DNA from: Calothrix parasitica NIES-267
GTDB lineage: Bacteria > Cyanobacteriota > Cyanobacteriia > Cyanobacteriales > Nostocaceae
Direction of reading: 5' to 3'
Length of the DNA stretch: 64,000 nt
NCBI RefSeq assembly: GCF_002368095.1
Contig: NZ_AP018227.1
Coordinates: 4,215,796 to 4,279,795, forward strand
Part shown: positions 32,721 to 42,522 of the stretch, in pieces
How the letters are laid out: every line of letters starts with the position of its first letter
Numbering within the stretch: position 1 is the first letter of the stretch
Notes under the pieces: model-generated
Database searches by the model: none
What the model was told of the DNA's origin: nothing
The model's input: the letters and a program-made list of their open reading frames with translations, nothing else
Program-made: the position numbers and the translations under genes

Positions 32721-34346
32721 TTATCTTTTCAAAATCTTCTGTCGCATCCGACTGACAAAAAGATTTACTTCTGGTAAATTCATCATCGAAGCAATGACTC
32801 CGAAAACTGCTAATCCAACAACACCGGATACTGATAATTGCAAAAGCTGAATTAAGAAATTATCGGTGTTTATAACTTGTTCGATACCAAAAGAAGTTGC
32901 ATAACCTGCTACCCCCGCTACCACGCTACCTACAGCTAATCCTAATATTGGTAAACCCCATTGTACGAGAGGTAAACCGTTTAATTTACGATTAAGTAAG
33001 AATAACAACATTAATACCGAACTGCAATTTACTCCTACAGTTGCTAATACTAAACCCGGTGCGCCTAAATTAAATACTTTAATAAATAGATAGTCAAATA
33101 AAGCATTAAGAAAGATATTTATCATGCTGATACGGAAGGGTGTATCTCCATCACCTAAAGCGTAAAATACCCGTACCAAAACATCGCGTCCCAAATAAAC
33201 AAACATCCCAATTCCGTTGACAACTAATAAAGAAGCAACCAATTTTGTATCTTCCGGGTCGAAAGCACCGCGTTGATAAACTATTTTTACAATTAGGTTT
33301 GCTAAAGCGACTATTAAAGCACCCAAGGGAAGCATTGTAAAAGCTGAAAGCAACAATCCCTGACGGATGCGTAATTTTAAATCTCCCCAATTTTGTGGGT
33401 CTGCTAGTCGAGCAAATATTGGTAATAAAGGAACTAAAATTACCCCAGAAATAATTCCCAAAGGTGTTTGTACTAACAATCCAGCACTAGCTAAAGCAGG
33501 TGCGACTTTAGTACTAATAAATGAAGCGAAAAATAAATCCGTATATAGATTAATTTGGAGCATACCAGAGGAAAAGGTTGCAGGTCCCATTATTTTGAGA
33601 ACTTCTTTTACTGCTGGTTGATTAAAATCAAACCGCAGTCGGATTCTTCCCATACCTGCTTTTGTTTGGGCTGCTAACTGCACAAACCATTGCAAAAGCG
33701 CACCAGCTAGAGTTCCTCCCGCTAAAACAGTTCCTCCCAACATCGCATACTCGGGAGTACTGATTTTGTCACCAACTTGTAGGTAAAAAATTCCTATCGC
33801 AGCAACAACCGCACTACTGGAAAATAAAGGACTGATAGAAGGAAGCCAAAATACATTAGCAGCATTCAACACCCCAAAACCAATACCAATTAAACCAGCC
33901 AAAACAGCCATCGGAGCCATAACTCGCAACTGACGAATAGCAATTTCTCTAACTAATTCCTTACCCGGTTCCAGCAAACCAGGAGCAAAAATATCAATAA
34001 ATAAAGGAGCAGCAATCACCAAAACAATCGAGACAATCAGCAGTATCCCACCAATCAGCGTCATAATTGTTTCTACCAACGGTGCTGCTTCCTCCTTGTC
34101 TCGTTTCGCTAAAACGCTGACAACAGCACTGTAAAATGGGCCATTAATACCGCCCAATAAAATCAGTAAAAACCCCGGTATCGTATAAGCATATTGAAAA
34201 CCCGCAAAAGCAGGTCCCAAACCAAAAGCAGCCGCCATAACCAACTGCCGCACCAAACCAAAAATCTTGCTGATTAAAGTAGCAGCGGCAACAATACCAG
34301 CAATCCCAGCAAACGAACGAGAAGGTTTATCTTGTTGTTTCGTCAC
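32721..34346 (-). CDS. murJ: Lipid II flippase MurJ (MviN)
   Basis: 541 residues from the GTG at 34346; an in-frame TTG at 34373 would add nine residues, but the GTG start gives the usual VTKQQDKPSRS...GIAGIVAAATLISKIFGLVRQ beginning. About 14 membrane helices of the MOP/MATE-like MurJ fold are visible. It moves the peptidoglycan precursor lipid II across the cytoplasmic membrane. The C-terminal cytosolic tail is short. Single gene, transcribed leftward. Confidence 0.92.
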   Translation of the reverse strand: MTKQQDKPSRSFAGIAGIVAAATLISKIFGLVRQLVMAAAFGLGPAFAGFQYAYTIPGFLLILLGGINGPFYSAVVSVLAKRDKEEAAPLVETIMTLIGGILLIVSIVLVIAAPLFIDIFAPGLLEPGKELVREIAIRQLRVMAPMAVLAGLIGIGFGVLNAANVFWLPSISPLFSSSAVVAAIGIFYLQVGDKISTPEYAMLGGTVLAGGTLAGALLQWFVQLAAQTKAGMGRIRLRFDFNQPAVKEVLKIMGPATFSSGMLQINLYTDLFFASFISTKVAPALASAGLLVQTPLGIISGVILVPLLPIFARLADPQNWGDLKLRIRQGLLLSAFTMLPLGALIVALANLIVKIVYQRGAFDPEDTKLVASLLVVNGIGMFVYLGRDVLVRVFYALGDGDTPFRISMINIFLNALFDYLFIKVFNLGAPGLVLATVGVNCSSVLMLLFLLNRKLNGLPLVQWGLPILGLAVGSVVAGVAGYATSFGIEQVINTDNFLIQLLQLSVSGVVGLAVFGVIASMMNLPEVNLFVSRMRQKILKR

Positions 34347-34429
34347 AAATATTACCCGAAAACACTCTAGCAAAAGATAACTGAGAGTATTTAACCAGAA
34401 ATTTTGGTAGTAGTCAGGGAAAATTTGAC

Positions 34430-34555
34430 AAAAAAGGTCAAAGGTTTAAGAGTTAGGAGTTAGGAGTTAGGAGTTATGAGTTAGGAATTAAGAATAATTT
34501 CTACCCCCTCTTCCCCCTCTACCCCATCTCCCTATCTCCACATCCCCCCATCTCC
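34430..34555. repeat. TTAGGAG heptamers followed by a CCCCCTCTTCC pyrimidine-rich run
   Basis: Three to four direct TTAGGAG units (34448-34470) and then a strongly C/T-rich stretch to 34555. This is repeat-type intergenic DNA between murJ and the pentapeptide gene. Confidence 0.5.
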
Positions 34556-35065
34556 CTATTCCCGACAACCCAGACTATACCGCGTCTCCACACCAGTCTC
34601 TGGGTTAACTCCTTCAGCGCGATCGCACATTAATTTGATTTGATAGCGGTCGATTATCGCGTCGGTGAAATCGGCTCCGGTAATGTCAGCGTCAAAAAAC
34701 CGGGTACGACTCATTGTTGCTCCGGTAAAGTTAGCATTCTTTAAATTGGCATTATCAAGGGTTACTTGGTCAACTAAAGCATTAGTAAAGTTTGCTGCTT
34801 CTAAATTAGCTCCGAGCAAATTACCCTTTGTAAACATTGCATTTGTCAAATTAGAAGCTTGAAAATCAGCTTCCCGCATTTCAGCAGCGATAAAATTGAC
34901 TCCTGTTAAATCCTGGTTGGAAAAATCGCGATTTTCTAAATTTGTACTGCTGTAATTAATCGTGTTTGCTTGAGCAAAAGCTGGATGAGCATCTAGCAAC
35001 ACCCACAACCAAGCCAAACATAAAATGAATACCAAACTTAATAAGCGAAAAAGAATTTTTTTCAT
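34556..35065 (-). CDS. Exported pentapeptide repeat protein
   Basis: 169 residues. A signal peptide covers about 1-31 (hydrophobic LFRLLSLVFILCLAWLWVLL, cleavage near AFA/QA). The mature part is mostly A(D/N)LXX-type pentapeptides (for example NLTNAMFTKGNLLGANLEAA), forming a right-handed quadrilateral beta-helix. The C-terminal segment has two Cys (LMCDRAEGVNP, SLGCRE) that could form a disulfide. Such lumenal or periplasmic pentapeptide proteins are common in cyanobacteria; function unknown. Confidence 0.87.
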   Translation of the reverse strand: MKKILFRLLSLVFILCLAWLWVLLDAHPAFAQANTINYSSTNLENRDFSNQDLTGVNFIAAEMREADFQASNLTNAMFTKGNLLGANLEAANFTNALVDQVTLDNANLKNANFTGATMSRTRFFDADITGADFTDAIIDRYQIKLMCDRAEGVNPETGVETRYSLGCRE

Positions 35066-35159
35066 AACCTTATATAGCGAAAGGTTAACAGTTAACAGTT
35101 AACAGTAATAAATTATCATTTATCAGGTGTTTGCCCGTTCACCGTCAGATATCTAATCA

Positions 35160-35235
35160 ATTTTTATAGGTAATAAGGTTCGTAGTAAGCGATTTATCGC
35201 TCTCGGATTTAGGACTAAAGTCCAAACTACGAACC
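35160..35235. repeat. GTTCGTAGTAAGCGATTTATCGCT...ACTACGAAC repeat
   Basis: An inverted-repeat pattern: ggttcgtagt and actacgaacc bracket a short GCGATTTATCGC hairpin and GGACTAAAGTCC palindrome. Intergenic and non-coding. Confidence 0.55.
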
Positions 35236-35261
35236 CCTGATAACTGTTCACTGATACCTGC

Positions 35262-36704
35262 TCACTGTTTCCAATCTTTGTCAATACGTATTGTTAGGTC
35301 AGATTTTATATCGCCGGTGGCAGATACATCAATATGATTGATGCCCAGAATTTGCTGTAACTCTTCTGCTGCTTGTTTATTACCTTTTTGTACTATGATT
35401 TGGGATTTGGCTCGGGTGTCCGACCAGTTTGAGATTTCGTAAACGTTTGTAAAGCCTCGTGCTTTGAGAACTTCGATAACTCGTTGAGTTTGTTCTGGTC
35501 GATTTCCGGTATTTTGGACGGCAATTTTCAAGCTGGTAAGGGGCTTATTACTTTGTTTGAGACTAGCTAGATTTACTCCAGCGTAATCGGAAAGTAAGTT
35601 GGCTTTTCCGGTTAAGTTCAACCAGTAACTATCGGGATCTGCGCTTAATGCGCTGAATATTCCCGGTAACATAGTCATTTGAAAATCATCTCGCTCTACG
35701 TTGGAAGCAAAGTTTACCAAAGCCATCATTTCTTCTAGCTTTAAGTTGGTGTCAAAATACTTCCGCATTACCCGAGTCAACTGTGGTAAGCGAGGTAATA
35801 CTTTAGGACTCCAAAGACGTTCTCGTAAAGCTAACAACATTGTTTGCTGTCGCTGAACTCTTTCTAAATCTCCGGAACCTCCTTCCCGAAAGCGGACGTA
35901 TTGTTGTGCTTGCTCACCGTTCAAGGTTTGCCAACCACCCACTAAATTTATCGATAGTCTTTGAGCCGAATCTTTGTAACGCATGGGCTTCGGTACAAAC
36001 ACTTCTACTCCTCCCAACTGGTCTACTAATTGCTGCATTCCAGCAGTAGAAATGCGAATGTAGCGATGAATCGGCGCATTACTTAAACTACGACTGACCA
36101 CCCGTGCAGCTAAAACCGGGCCACCAGATGCGTTAGCCTGGGATACTTTATTTAATCCTTCTTCGGGAATCGAGATCATCGTACCCTTGGGAATCGAAAG
36201 CACCCGAATAGTCTTGTCTTGGGGATTAACTCGCACCAATAACATCGTATCGCTAGTTCCAGCAAAACTTTCTGGCGAACCTTCGACAGTACCGGGTACG
36301 GGTTCAATTCCCAAAACCAAAATATTCATTGGTTTTCTTAACTGATATTGAGAAATATTGCTCCACAAAGCCCCCGGTAATGGAGCATCGTCAGAATCTA
36401 ATGCAGACCATCCCATTTCCCCTTCGCTTTTTTCAATTCCACTCCATAACGGAGTCCAAAGCGCTAAAGAAGATACCAGTAGTCCAGACAAAGTGATCCC
36501 CATGACAACCGTGAGAATCCAAAACAGCCATCTGGGCATTGCCAAACCCAGGCGATAATAAAGCTGACTGGGAATAGAACTCGTTTTTTTTCTATTTTTT
36601 GGCTCAAGCTTGACTAGCTGACCGCCTACAGGAGCCTGACTTATATTATCTTGCTCTTGCTCGTATATATCCTGATTTTCCCAACTTTCGATTTGTTTTA
36701 CCAC
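35262..36704 (-). CDS. LCP (LytR-CpsA-Psr) family protein with C-terminal LytR_C domain
   Basis: 480 residues. A single membrane helix near 55-80 anchors it. The LCP catalytic domain spans about 120-330 (SDTMLLVRVNPQDKTIRVLSIPKGTM, with the conserved Arg/Asp cluster, then QQYVRFREGG). A LytR_C domain follows near 390-470 (LKIAVQNTGNRPEQTQRVIEVLKARG). LCP enzymes transfer lipid-linked glycans to peptidoglycan or proteins. The adjacent, divergent mannose-1-phosphate guanylyltransferase fits a cell-surface polysaccharide theme. Confidence 0.88.
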   Translation of the reverse strand: MVKQIESWENQDIYEQEQDNISQAPVGGQLVKLEPKNRKKTSSIPSQLYYRLGLAMPRWLFWILTVVMGITLSGLLVSSLALWTPLWSGIEKSEGEMGWSALDSDDAPLPGALWSNISQYQLRKPMNILVLGIEPVPGTVEGSPESFAGTSDTMLLVRVNPQDKTIRVLSIPKGTMISIPEEGLNKVSQANASGGPVLAARVVSRSLSNAPIHRYIRISTAGMQQLVDQLGGVEVFVPKPMRYKDSAQRLSINLVGGWQTLNGEQAQQYVRFREGGSGDLERVQRQQTMLLALRERLWSPKVLPRLPQLTRVMRKYFDTNLKLEEMMALVNFASNVERDDFQMTMLPGIFSALSADPDSYWLNLTGKANLLSDYAGVNLASLKQSNKPLTSLKIAVQNTGNRPEQTQRVIEVLKARGFTNVYEISNWSDTRAKSQIIVQKGNKQAAEELQQILGINHIDVSATGDIKSDLTIRIDKDWKQ

Positions 36705-36819
36705 AACTCACTCCCCACTAACCAACACCTAAAAATAATGTTAATTCAAGCCAAAAATATTGCCACTTTGAAATCCCGCTATACACTTGAAGTGTCCTAA
36801 TAATGGTTGACAAGACAAC

Positions 36820-37884
36820 ATGACTAGTCGATTGTTCCCCGTAATTCTTGCAGGTGGTAAAGGCGAACGTTTTTGGCCTCTTTCTCGACGAACCCGACCT
36901 AAGCAATTTTTAAATCTTGATGGTACCTCTCGAAGCTTAATGCAAGCCACTGCTGACCGCTTGCTACCGCTGACTGATGGTTGGGAGTCCTTATGGGTAA
37001 TAACTTCTAGTCTCATCGCAGAAGGCGTGAAACAGCAATTACCGGAATTACCTAAATCCAACTTGCTTGTAGAACCACAAGGAAGAGATACGGCAGCTGC
37101 GGTAGCCTGGGCTAGTTTGGAAATTAAAAAGCGTTATGGTGAAGACGCTGTTATTGGCTTTTTCCCTGCCGACCACTGGATTGCTGACCAAGAGGCATTT
37201 GCTTCTACATTAAGTGCAGCAGCAGAATTAGCGGCACAAAATCCGGCGATTGTAACGCTCGGGATCAAACCTACATTTCCGTCAACAGGCTATGGCTACA
37301 TAGAACAGGGTGAAAAATTTGGTAGCTTTAACAACTTGCCAGCCTATCACGTGAACCGCTTTACTGAAAAGCCCGACCGCGACAAGGCGGAAACTTTTTT
37401 ACAAACGGGACGCTTTAGTTGGAATAGCGGAATGTTCTTTTTTAGAGCAGGTATTGTTATCAAAGAATTATATACTTATGCTCCAGAAATCATCGAGCCT
37501 ATTGAAAAAAATGGTCCAGAAATTTATCCCGAACTCCCTAAACTAAGTGTAGACTACGCATTGATGGAAAAGACCAATCTAGCATACGTCTTACCAGTGG
37601 AATTTGGCTGGGACGATTTAGGAGATTGGAACGCCATTGAAAGGCTGCTCAAAAAAGAAAAAGAACCAAACGTTGAACTTGCCACCCATGTAGGATTAGA
37701 CACCCAAGGAGCCATCCTTTACGCCAGTAACGATGATGAAGTAATTGTTACTATCGGGCTTGAAGATGTAGTAGTCGTTCGCGACAAGAATGTTACTCTA
37801 ATTGTCAAAAAAGAACGCACCCAAGAAATTAAGCAAGTACTTAAAAATCTACAGTCCGATTCCCGCTTTACCGAATTACTGTAA
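36820..37884 (+). CDS. manC: Mannose-1-phosphate guanylyltransferase
   Basis: 354 residues, without the C-terminal isomerase domain of bifunctional AlgA/ManC enzymes. The nucleotidyltransferase signature VILAGGKGERFWPLS is at residues 8-22 and RPKQFLNL follows. FPADHWI, WNSGMFFF and VEFGWDDLGDW are the other conserved blocks. It makes GDP-mannose from mannose-1-phosphate and GTP for surface polysaccharide and glycoconjugates. It is transcribed away from the LCP gene. Confidence 0.92.
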   Translation: MTSRLFPVILAGGKGERFWPLSRRTRPKQFLNLDGTSRSLMQATADRLLPLTDGWESLWVITSSLIAEGVKQQLPELPKSNLLVEPQGRDTAAAVAWASLEIKKRYGEDAVIGFFPADHWIADQEAFASTLSAAAELAAQNPAIVTLGIKPTFPSTGYGYIEQGEKFGSFNNLPAYHVNRFTEKPDRDKAETFLQTGRFSWNSGMFFFRAGIVIKELYTYAPEIIEPIEKNGPEIYPELPKLSVDYALMEKTNLAYVLPVEFGWDDLGDWNAIERLLKKEKEPNVELATHVGLDTQGAILYASNDDEVIVTIGLEDVVVVRDKNVTLIVKKERTQEIKQVLKNLQSDSRFTELL

Positions 37885-38292
37885 CGTAACTATAAAGTAA
37901 CTATGACAATCAGGATTATGTATTAGGGATTTGGGTAGGGTGAAATACGAATCATTCACCTTACCCAATCACCAAACCCCAAAACTTAATACTCAAAGTC
38001 AAAATATATAGCCAAAAGCTCAAACCCTTGGCAGAAGCGTAAATCGTGTTTTTTCTATTAGTATAACTATTCAGTCAATATTAATGGGTAATAGGTAATG
38101 GGTAATGGGTAATGGGTAATGGGTAATGGGTAATAGGAAGAAGAATTAACAATTCCTGATTAGCTGCTCTCTAGTTTTTACTTATTGCTGCTTGCTCTTA
38201 ACTCTATAAGCTATTCCAACTACCAACTACCAACTACCAATTACCAACTACCAATTCCCAATTCCCAATCCCGAATAAATTAATTATTAAAA
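37885..38292. other. Intergenic region rich in heptamer repeats
   Basis: At 37927-37970 a GGGTAGGGTGAA...TTCACCTTACCC inverted repeat lies 40-85 bp after the manC stop and may act as a terminator. A GGGTAAT heptamer array follows (38090-38135, about six units) and then CCAACTA/CCAATTA heptamers at 38217-38260. No gene. Confidence 0.6.
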
Positions 38293-39942
38293 ATGTTTCT
38301 AACCCAAACCGTTCCTCGTCAAAAAGAAATTATTGAAGTTTTATTCCGCAATGGCTGGGATTATATGCGACGGCTGATTACTCTTGGTAAAGCCGATGAA
38401 CCCCAACTTCCTCCTCCTGCGGTTTTAAAGAATATTTTGGTGGATTTGGGTCCGGTTTATATTAAGCTGGGTCAATTACTTTCCACTCGTCCGGATTTAC
38501 TGAGTGCTTCTTATATTGACGAACTTTCAACTCTACAAGATGATGTTCCTCCGGTTCCTTGGGCTGATGTCGAAATACTTATCCGCAAGCAGTTAAAGGG
38601 ACCTTTAGAAGAAAGTTTTTCTACAATTAATCCCGTACCCGTAGCTGCGGGTTCTATAGCTCAAACACACAAAGCAACTCTTGTCAATGGGCAAGAAGTT
38701 GCGATGAAGGTGCAGCGTCCGGGAATTGGTCTTATTGTTGACCAAGATATTGCTTTAATTCAAGGTATCGCCGAATTAGTCGCTCGTACTGAGTTTGGAC
38801 AAGTCAATGATATAAAATCAATCGCAGATGAGTTTTGTACTGCATTAGAAGCAGAATTAGATTTTACGCGGGAAGCAGGTTTTACCGACCAGCTACGACG
38901 CAATTTATCTGAAGGTACCTGGTTCGATCCTAAAGATATAGTAATAGCCAAAATTTTCTGGGAATTAACTTCGCCAAAATTAATGGTGATGGAATGGCTA
39001 GATGGTGCGCCCATTTTATCGGCAACTATACCCAATGAAAATAATAAAGAAACGAATGGGGAAACAGAGCGTCAAAGAGTAACCAGCTTGTTATTTGCTG
39101 TTTTTTGCCAGCAATTATACGTTGACGGTTTCTTTCATGCAGACCCCCATCCCGGCAACATATTTTATCTAAATGACGGTCGCGTCGCTTTACTAGACTG
39201 CGGTATGGTCGGAAGACTCGACCCCAGAACCCAGCAGATATTGATAGAAATGCTGCTCGCGATTGTGGATTTAGATGCTCCCAGATGCGCTCAGTTGACT
39301 CTACAGCTAGCAGGTTCATCTAAGTCCGTGGATATGTCGCGTCTGGAAGGTGATTTTGACCGGATGTTGCGAAAATATTTCAATCTCAGCCTAGCTCAGC
39401 TTAATTTTTCTGAGATTGTTTACGAAGTTTTCCAAGTTGCTCGCAACAACAATATCCGCTTACCCAGCAACATGGGATTGTACGCTAAAACCATCGCCAA
39501 CTTAGAAGGATTAGCAAGAGGATTCAACCCAGAAATAAATTTCTTAGAAGAAATCAAACCTTTTTTAACCGACTTATTCCGCAAACAATTGGTTGGGGAT
39601 TCACCAGTCCGTTCCCTTTTGAGAACAGCATTGGATTTAAAAAGTCTTTCCTTACAATTCCCCCGTCAAATTGAATACTTATTAGAGCAAGTAACAACAG
39701 AAACATTACAGTGGAATTTGAATGTCAAAGGTTTAGACGGTTTGCGCCGCACTACAGATGATGCAGCCAATAGACTATCTTTTAGCGTCTTAGTAGGTTC
39801 GCTGATAATGGGTGCAGCAATTATTTCCACCAATGCTCAAACCGCACAACTATCTTTAATCAGCAATATCCTGTTTGCTGCTGCGAGTTTATTAGGACTG
39901 TGGTTGATTGTTAGTATTTTGCGCTCGGGACGTTTACGCTAG
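38293..39942 (+). CDS. ABC1/UbiB family atypical kinase
   Basis: 549 residues. Family blocks are GPVYIKLGQLLSTRPDLL (KxGQ motif), AMKVQRPG with the invariant Lys, FFHADPHPGNIF and LLDCGMVGRL. C-terminal hydrophobic segments (residues about 500-545) suggest one or two membrane helices. UbiB/ABC1 proteins act in isoprenoid-quinone metabolism and lipid handling; the cyanobacterial and plastid members act near plastoquinone or tocopherol metabolism. Complete, with all kinase residues seen. Alone in its transcription unit as far as can be judged. Confidence 0.9.
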   Translation: MFLTQTVPRQKEIIEVLFRNGWDYMRRLITLGKADEPQLPPPAVLKNILVDLGPVYIKLGQLLSTRPDLLSASYIDELSTLQDDVPPVPWADVEILIRKQLKGPLEESFSTINPVPVAAGSIAQTHKATLVNGQEVAMKVQRPGIGLIVDQDIALIQGIAELVARTEFGQVNDIKSIADEFCTALEAELDFTREAGFTDQLRRNLSEGTWFDPKDIVIAKIFWELTSPKLMVMEWLDGAPILSATIPNENNKETNGETERQRVTSLLFAVFCQQLYVDGFFHADPHPGNIFYLNDGRVALLDCGMVGRLDPRTQQILIEMLLAIVDLDAPRCAQLTLQLAGSSKSVDMSRLEGDFDRMLRKYFNLSLAQLNFSEIVYEVFQVARNNNIRLPSNMGLYAKTIANLEGLARGFNPEINFLEEIKPFLTDLFRKQLVGDSPVRSLLRTALDLKSLSLQFPRQIEYLLEQVTTETLQWNLNVKGLDGLRRTTDDAANRLSFSVLVGSLIMGAAIISTNAQTAQLSLISNILFAAASLLGLWLIVSILRSGRLR

Positions 39943-40060
39943 CGCGATGATAGGGAGATGGGGGGACAAGGGGATGGGGAGATGGGGGGACAAGGAGATG
40001 GGGAGATGGGGAGAATTAAATAATTCCCAACTCCTAACTCCTGACTCTTCACCTTTGACC
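39943..40060. repeat. GGGGAGAT-type tandem repeats
   Basis: A GATGGGGAGATGGGGGGACAAGG array (39955-40012) resembling the array at 12084-12215, followed by TTGACCT-type repeats. Located between the ABC1 kinase gene and the ABC ATPase. Confidence 0.6.
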
Positions 40061-40115
40061 TTTGACCTTTTAAAGCTTTAAGCTGGAATATATTGCACCG
40101 TTTGAAATCAGATAT

Positions 40116-41102
40116 ATGTCTATTATCATTGCTCAGGATTTGAGCAAAGTTTATCCAGTCGCTATTAAGGAACCGGGTATTAAAGGTACAGTTTCTCATT
40201 TCTTTCGCCGCAAGTACCGGGAAATTAAGGCTGTTAATAATGTTTCTTTTGAAATTGCACCCGGTGAGGTGGTTGGTTTTTTGGGAGCAAACGGTGCGGG
40301 AAAAACTACTACTCTCAAAATGCTGACTGGGTTAATTCATCCAAGTAGCGGTAATGTACGAGTTGCTAATAATATTCCGTTTCAACGTAAGGAAGCTTTT
40401 TTACAACAAATTACGCTAGTAATGGGACAAAAACAGCAGTTACTGTGGGATTTACCCGCTCTTGATTCTTTGAGAATTAACGCTGCTGTCTATAGTATTC
40501 CCGATAAGGAATTTCATCATCGAGTCGGAGAGTTAACTGAAATGCTCTCGCTGGAAGGGAAATTAACTCAACCGGTGCGGAAGATGTCTTTGGGAGAGCG
40601 GATGAAAGCTGAACTATTAGCTGCACTTTTGCATCGTCCCCAGGTATTATTTTTGGATGAACCAACTTTAGGATTAGATGTCAACGCTCAAGTTAATGTC
40701 CGAGATTTTTTACGGGAATACAATCAGCGCTATCAAGCAACGGTTTTGTTAACCAGTCACTATATGGCTGATATTACGGCTTTGTGTAAACGAGTGCTGC
40801 TGATTCACCAAGGAGAGTTGATGTATGACGGTAGTTTAGATGGGCTTTTGGAACGGTTTGCTCCTTATCGAGTAATTAATGTGGAATTAGCGCAAGCTGT
40901 AGATTTAGTTCGATTGGAGACATTTGGAGAAGTGCAAGCGCATGACGGTAGAATGGTTGGTTTTATGATTCCTCAAGAAAAACTAACTAGTACGGTGTCG
41001 CGTATTTTAACTGAGTTAGAAGTAGTTGATTTAACAGTTACCGAACCACCTGTAGAGGAAGTGATTGGGAAGGTGTTTCAAGCTGGAGGGGTTGGGAGTT
41101 AG
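40116..41102 (+). CDS. ABC-2 type transporter ATP-binding protein
   Basis: 328 residues. Walker A GANGAGKT is at 57-64. The signature region reads RKMSLGERMKAELLAALLHRP and Walker B is VLFLDEPTLGLD. The N-terminal extra sequence (about 20-40, rich in basic residues) and a C-terminal regulatory extension (about 250-328) are typical of ABC-2/DUF990-linked ATPases. No permease is adjacent. The permease at 21341-22129 is the best candidate in the window, though the distance is large. Confidence 0.9.
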   Translation: MSIIIAQDLSKVYPVAIKEPGIKGTVSHFFRRKYREIKAVNNVSFEIAPGEVVGFLGANGAGKTTTLKMLTGLIHPSSGNVRVANNIPFQRKEAFLQQITLVMGQKQQLLWDLPALDSLRINAAVYSIPDKEFHHRVGELTEMLSLEGKLTQPVRKMSLGERMKAELLAALLHRPQVLFLDEPTLGLDVNAQVNVRDFLREYNQRYQATVLLTSHYMADITALCKRVLLIHQGELMYDGSLDGLLERFAPYRVINVELAQAVDLVRLETFGEVQAHDGRMVGFMIPQEKLTSTVSRILTELEVVDLTVTEPPVEEVIGKVFQAGGVGS

Positions 41103-41279
41103 GAGTTAACAGTTATCAGTTGTTCATCGGTCGGATTTTTAATTGGTTTAATCTTTTAAAAATCCCTTAATCCCTCACTTCAGACAATCCCCTTCTATTT
41201 CTCCAAGTAGATTTGTTAACGATTTTTTCAAGCTAAATTTACGAGTGTTATTGTAATTTTTTTATTCTAGCTTCGTAAT

Positions 41280-42392
41280 ATGCAGTTAAAGCTAAAAAAT
41301 GAACTGGTAAAACAGGAGGTAAAAGCCGCTCTAGCTGTGGAACCTGCGGAATCTGCTGAGATTGTTGGCTTGGTTTATGTGAGCGATAAAACTCCCGGAA
41401 TCAAGCGTCAGCGTAAGGGAAAAGGATTTTGTTATTACGATGCAGAAGGTAATAAAATCTGCTGTGAAGATGAATTAACTAGAATCAAAGCGCTTGTTAT
41501 TCCTCCAGCTTGGGAAGAAGTATGGATTTGTACGAATGTTAACGGACATTTACAAGCTACGGGAAGAGACGAAAAAGGACGGAAGCAGTATCGTTATCAT
41601 CAACATTGGAAGAAAATCCGCTCTCAAACTAAGTTTAATCGGACAATTGCTTTTGGTTTGGCTTTACCCAAAATTCGGGAACGGGTACAAAAAGATTTGA
41701 GAAAACACGGTTTACCTAAAGAGAAAGTTTTAGCCGCTACTGTAAAGCTTTTGGAAACTACTAAAATTCGGGTTGGTAACGAGCAGTATGCCCAGAGGAA
41801 TAAGTCTTTTGGCTTAACAACAATGAAACAGCGTCACGTTGATATTTCCGGTTCGCGATTGCGATTCAAGTTTCGTGGTAAAAGTGGTGTAGACCACGAT
41901 ATTGAATTATGCAATCGACGTTTGGCAAAAATCGTTAAACGAATTCAAGAATTACCCGGACAAGAATTGTTTCAATTCATTGATGATGATAACAAACGTC
42001 AATCAATTGATTCTGGTGATGTTAATGATTATCTTAAAGAAATTACCAATTTAGATTTCACTGCAAAAGATTTTCGTACCTGGTTTGGAACGGTATTAGC
42101 AGCGGAAGAATTACATGAATTCGGTGAGTTTGAATCGGAAAAACAAGCCAAGAAAAACATTGTTCAAGCAATAAAAAATGTGGCTCAAGAATTGGGAAAC
42201 CGTCCTGCAACCTGTCGTAAATATTACGTTCACCCAGGAATTTTAGCAGCATATCAAGATTGTACGTTGTTTAATGCAATTGAAAAAGTCTGTCAAGCTG
42301 ATTCCGAGAAAAATAAATCAAAATTATGTCCTGTAGAACAAGCAGTATTAAATATTTTAGAACAGTATTTATTGCAGCAGGTTAACAAATGA
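41280..42392 (+). CDS. Bacterial type IB DNA topoisomerase
   Basis: 370 residues. It begins with the N-terminal domain (SDKTPGIKRQRKGKGFCYYD, LTRIKALVIPPAW) and continues into the tyrosine-recombinase-like catalytic domain. Conserved catalytic blocks are LLETTKIRVGNEQY and TWFGTVLAAEEL. RKYYVHP holds Tyr315/Tyr316, one of which is the nucleophile (Tyr316 by position before VHP). Type IB enzymes relax positive and negative supercoils. Complete and intact. Confidence 0.9.
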   Translation: MQLKLKNELVKQEVKAALAVEPAESAEIVGLVYVSDKTPGIKRQRKGKGFCYYDAEGNKICCEDELTRIKALVIPPAWEEVWICTNVNGHLQATGRDEKGRKQYRYHQHWKKIRSQTKFNRTIAFGLALPKIRERVQKDLRKHGLPKEKVLAATVKLLETTKIRVGNEQYAQRNKSFGLTTMKQRHVDISGSRLRFKFRGKSGVDHDIELCNRRLAKIVKRIQELPGQELFQFIDDDNKRQSIDSGDVNDYLKEITNLDFTAKDFRTWFGTVLAAEELHEFGEFESEKQAKKNIVQAIKNVAQELGNRPATCRKYYVHPGILAAYQDCTLFNAIEKVCQADSEKNKSKLCPVEQAVLNILEQYLLQQVNK

Positions 42393-42522
42393 TATATTTA
42401 ATTATAAGCTAATGTTTAAGTCATGATTATTTCTGATAAAGCAGGGAAGATTGAATAAAATAAATTATAGATTTATTTTTCCATATAAAAGTTGAAATTA
42501 GCGAAAAGAGATTAAATTAAAA

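Noticed and set aside
38090-38260. Heptamer repeat arrays considered as a CRISPR-like array
   Set aside because: Units are 7 bp with no spacers between them; they fit STRR tandem repeats.
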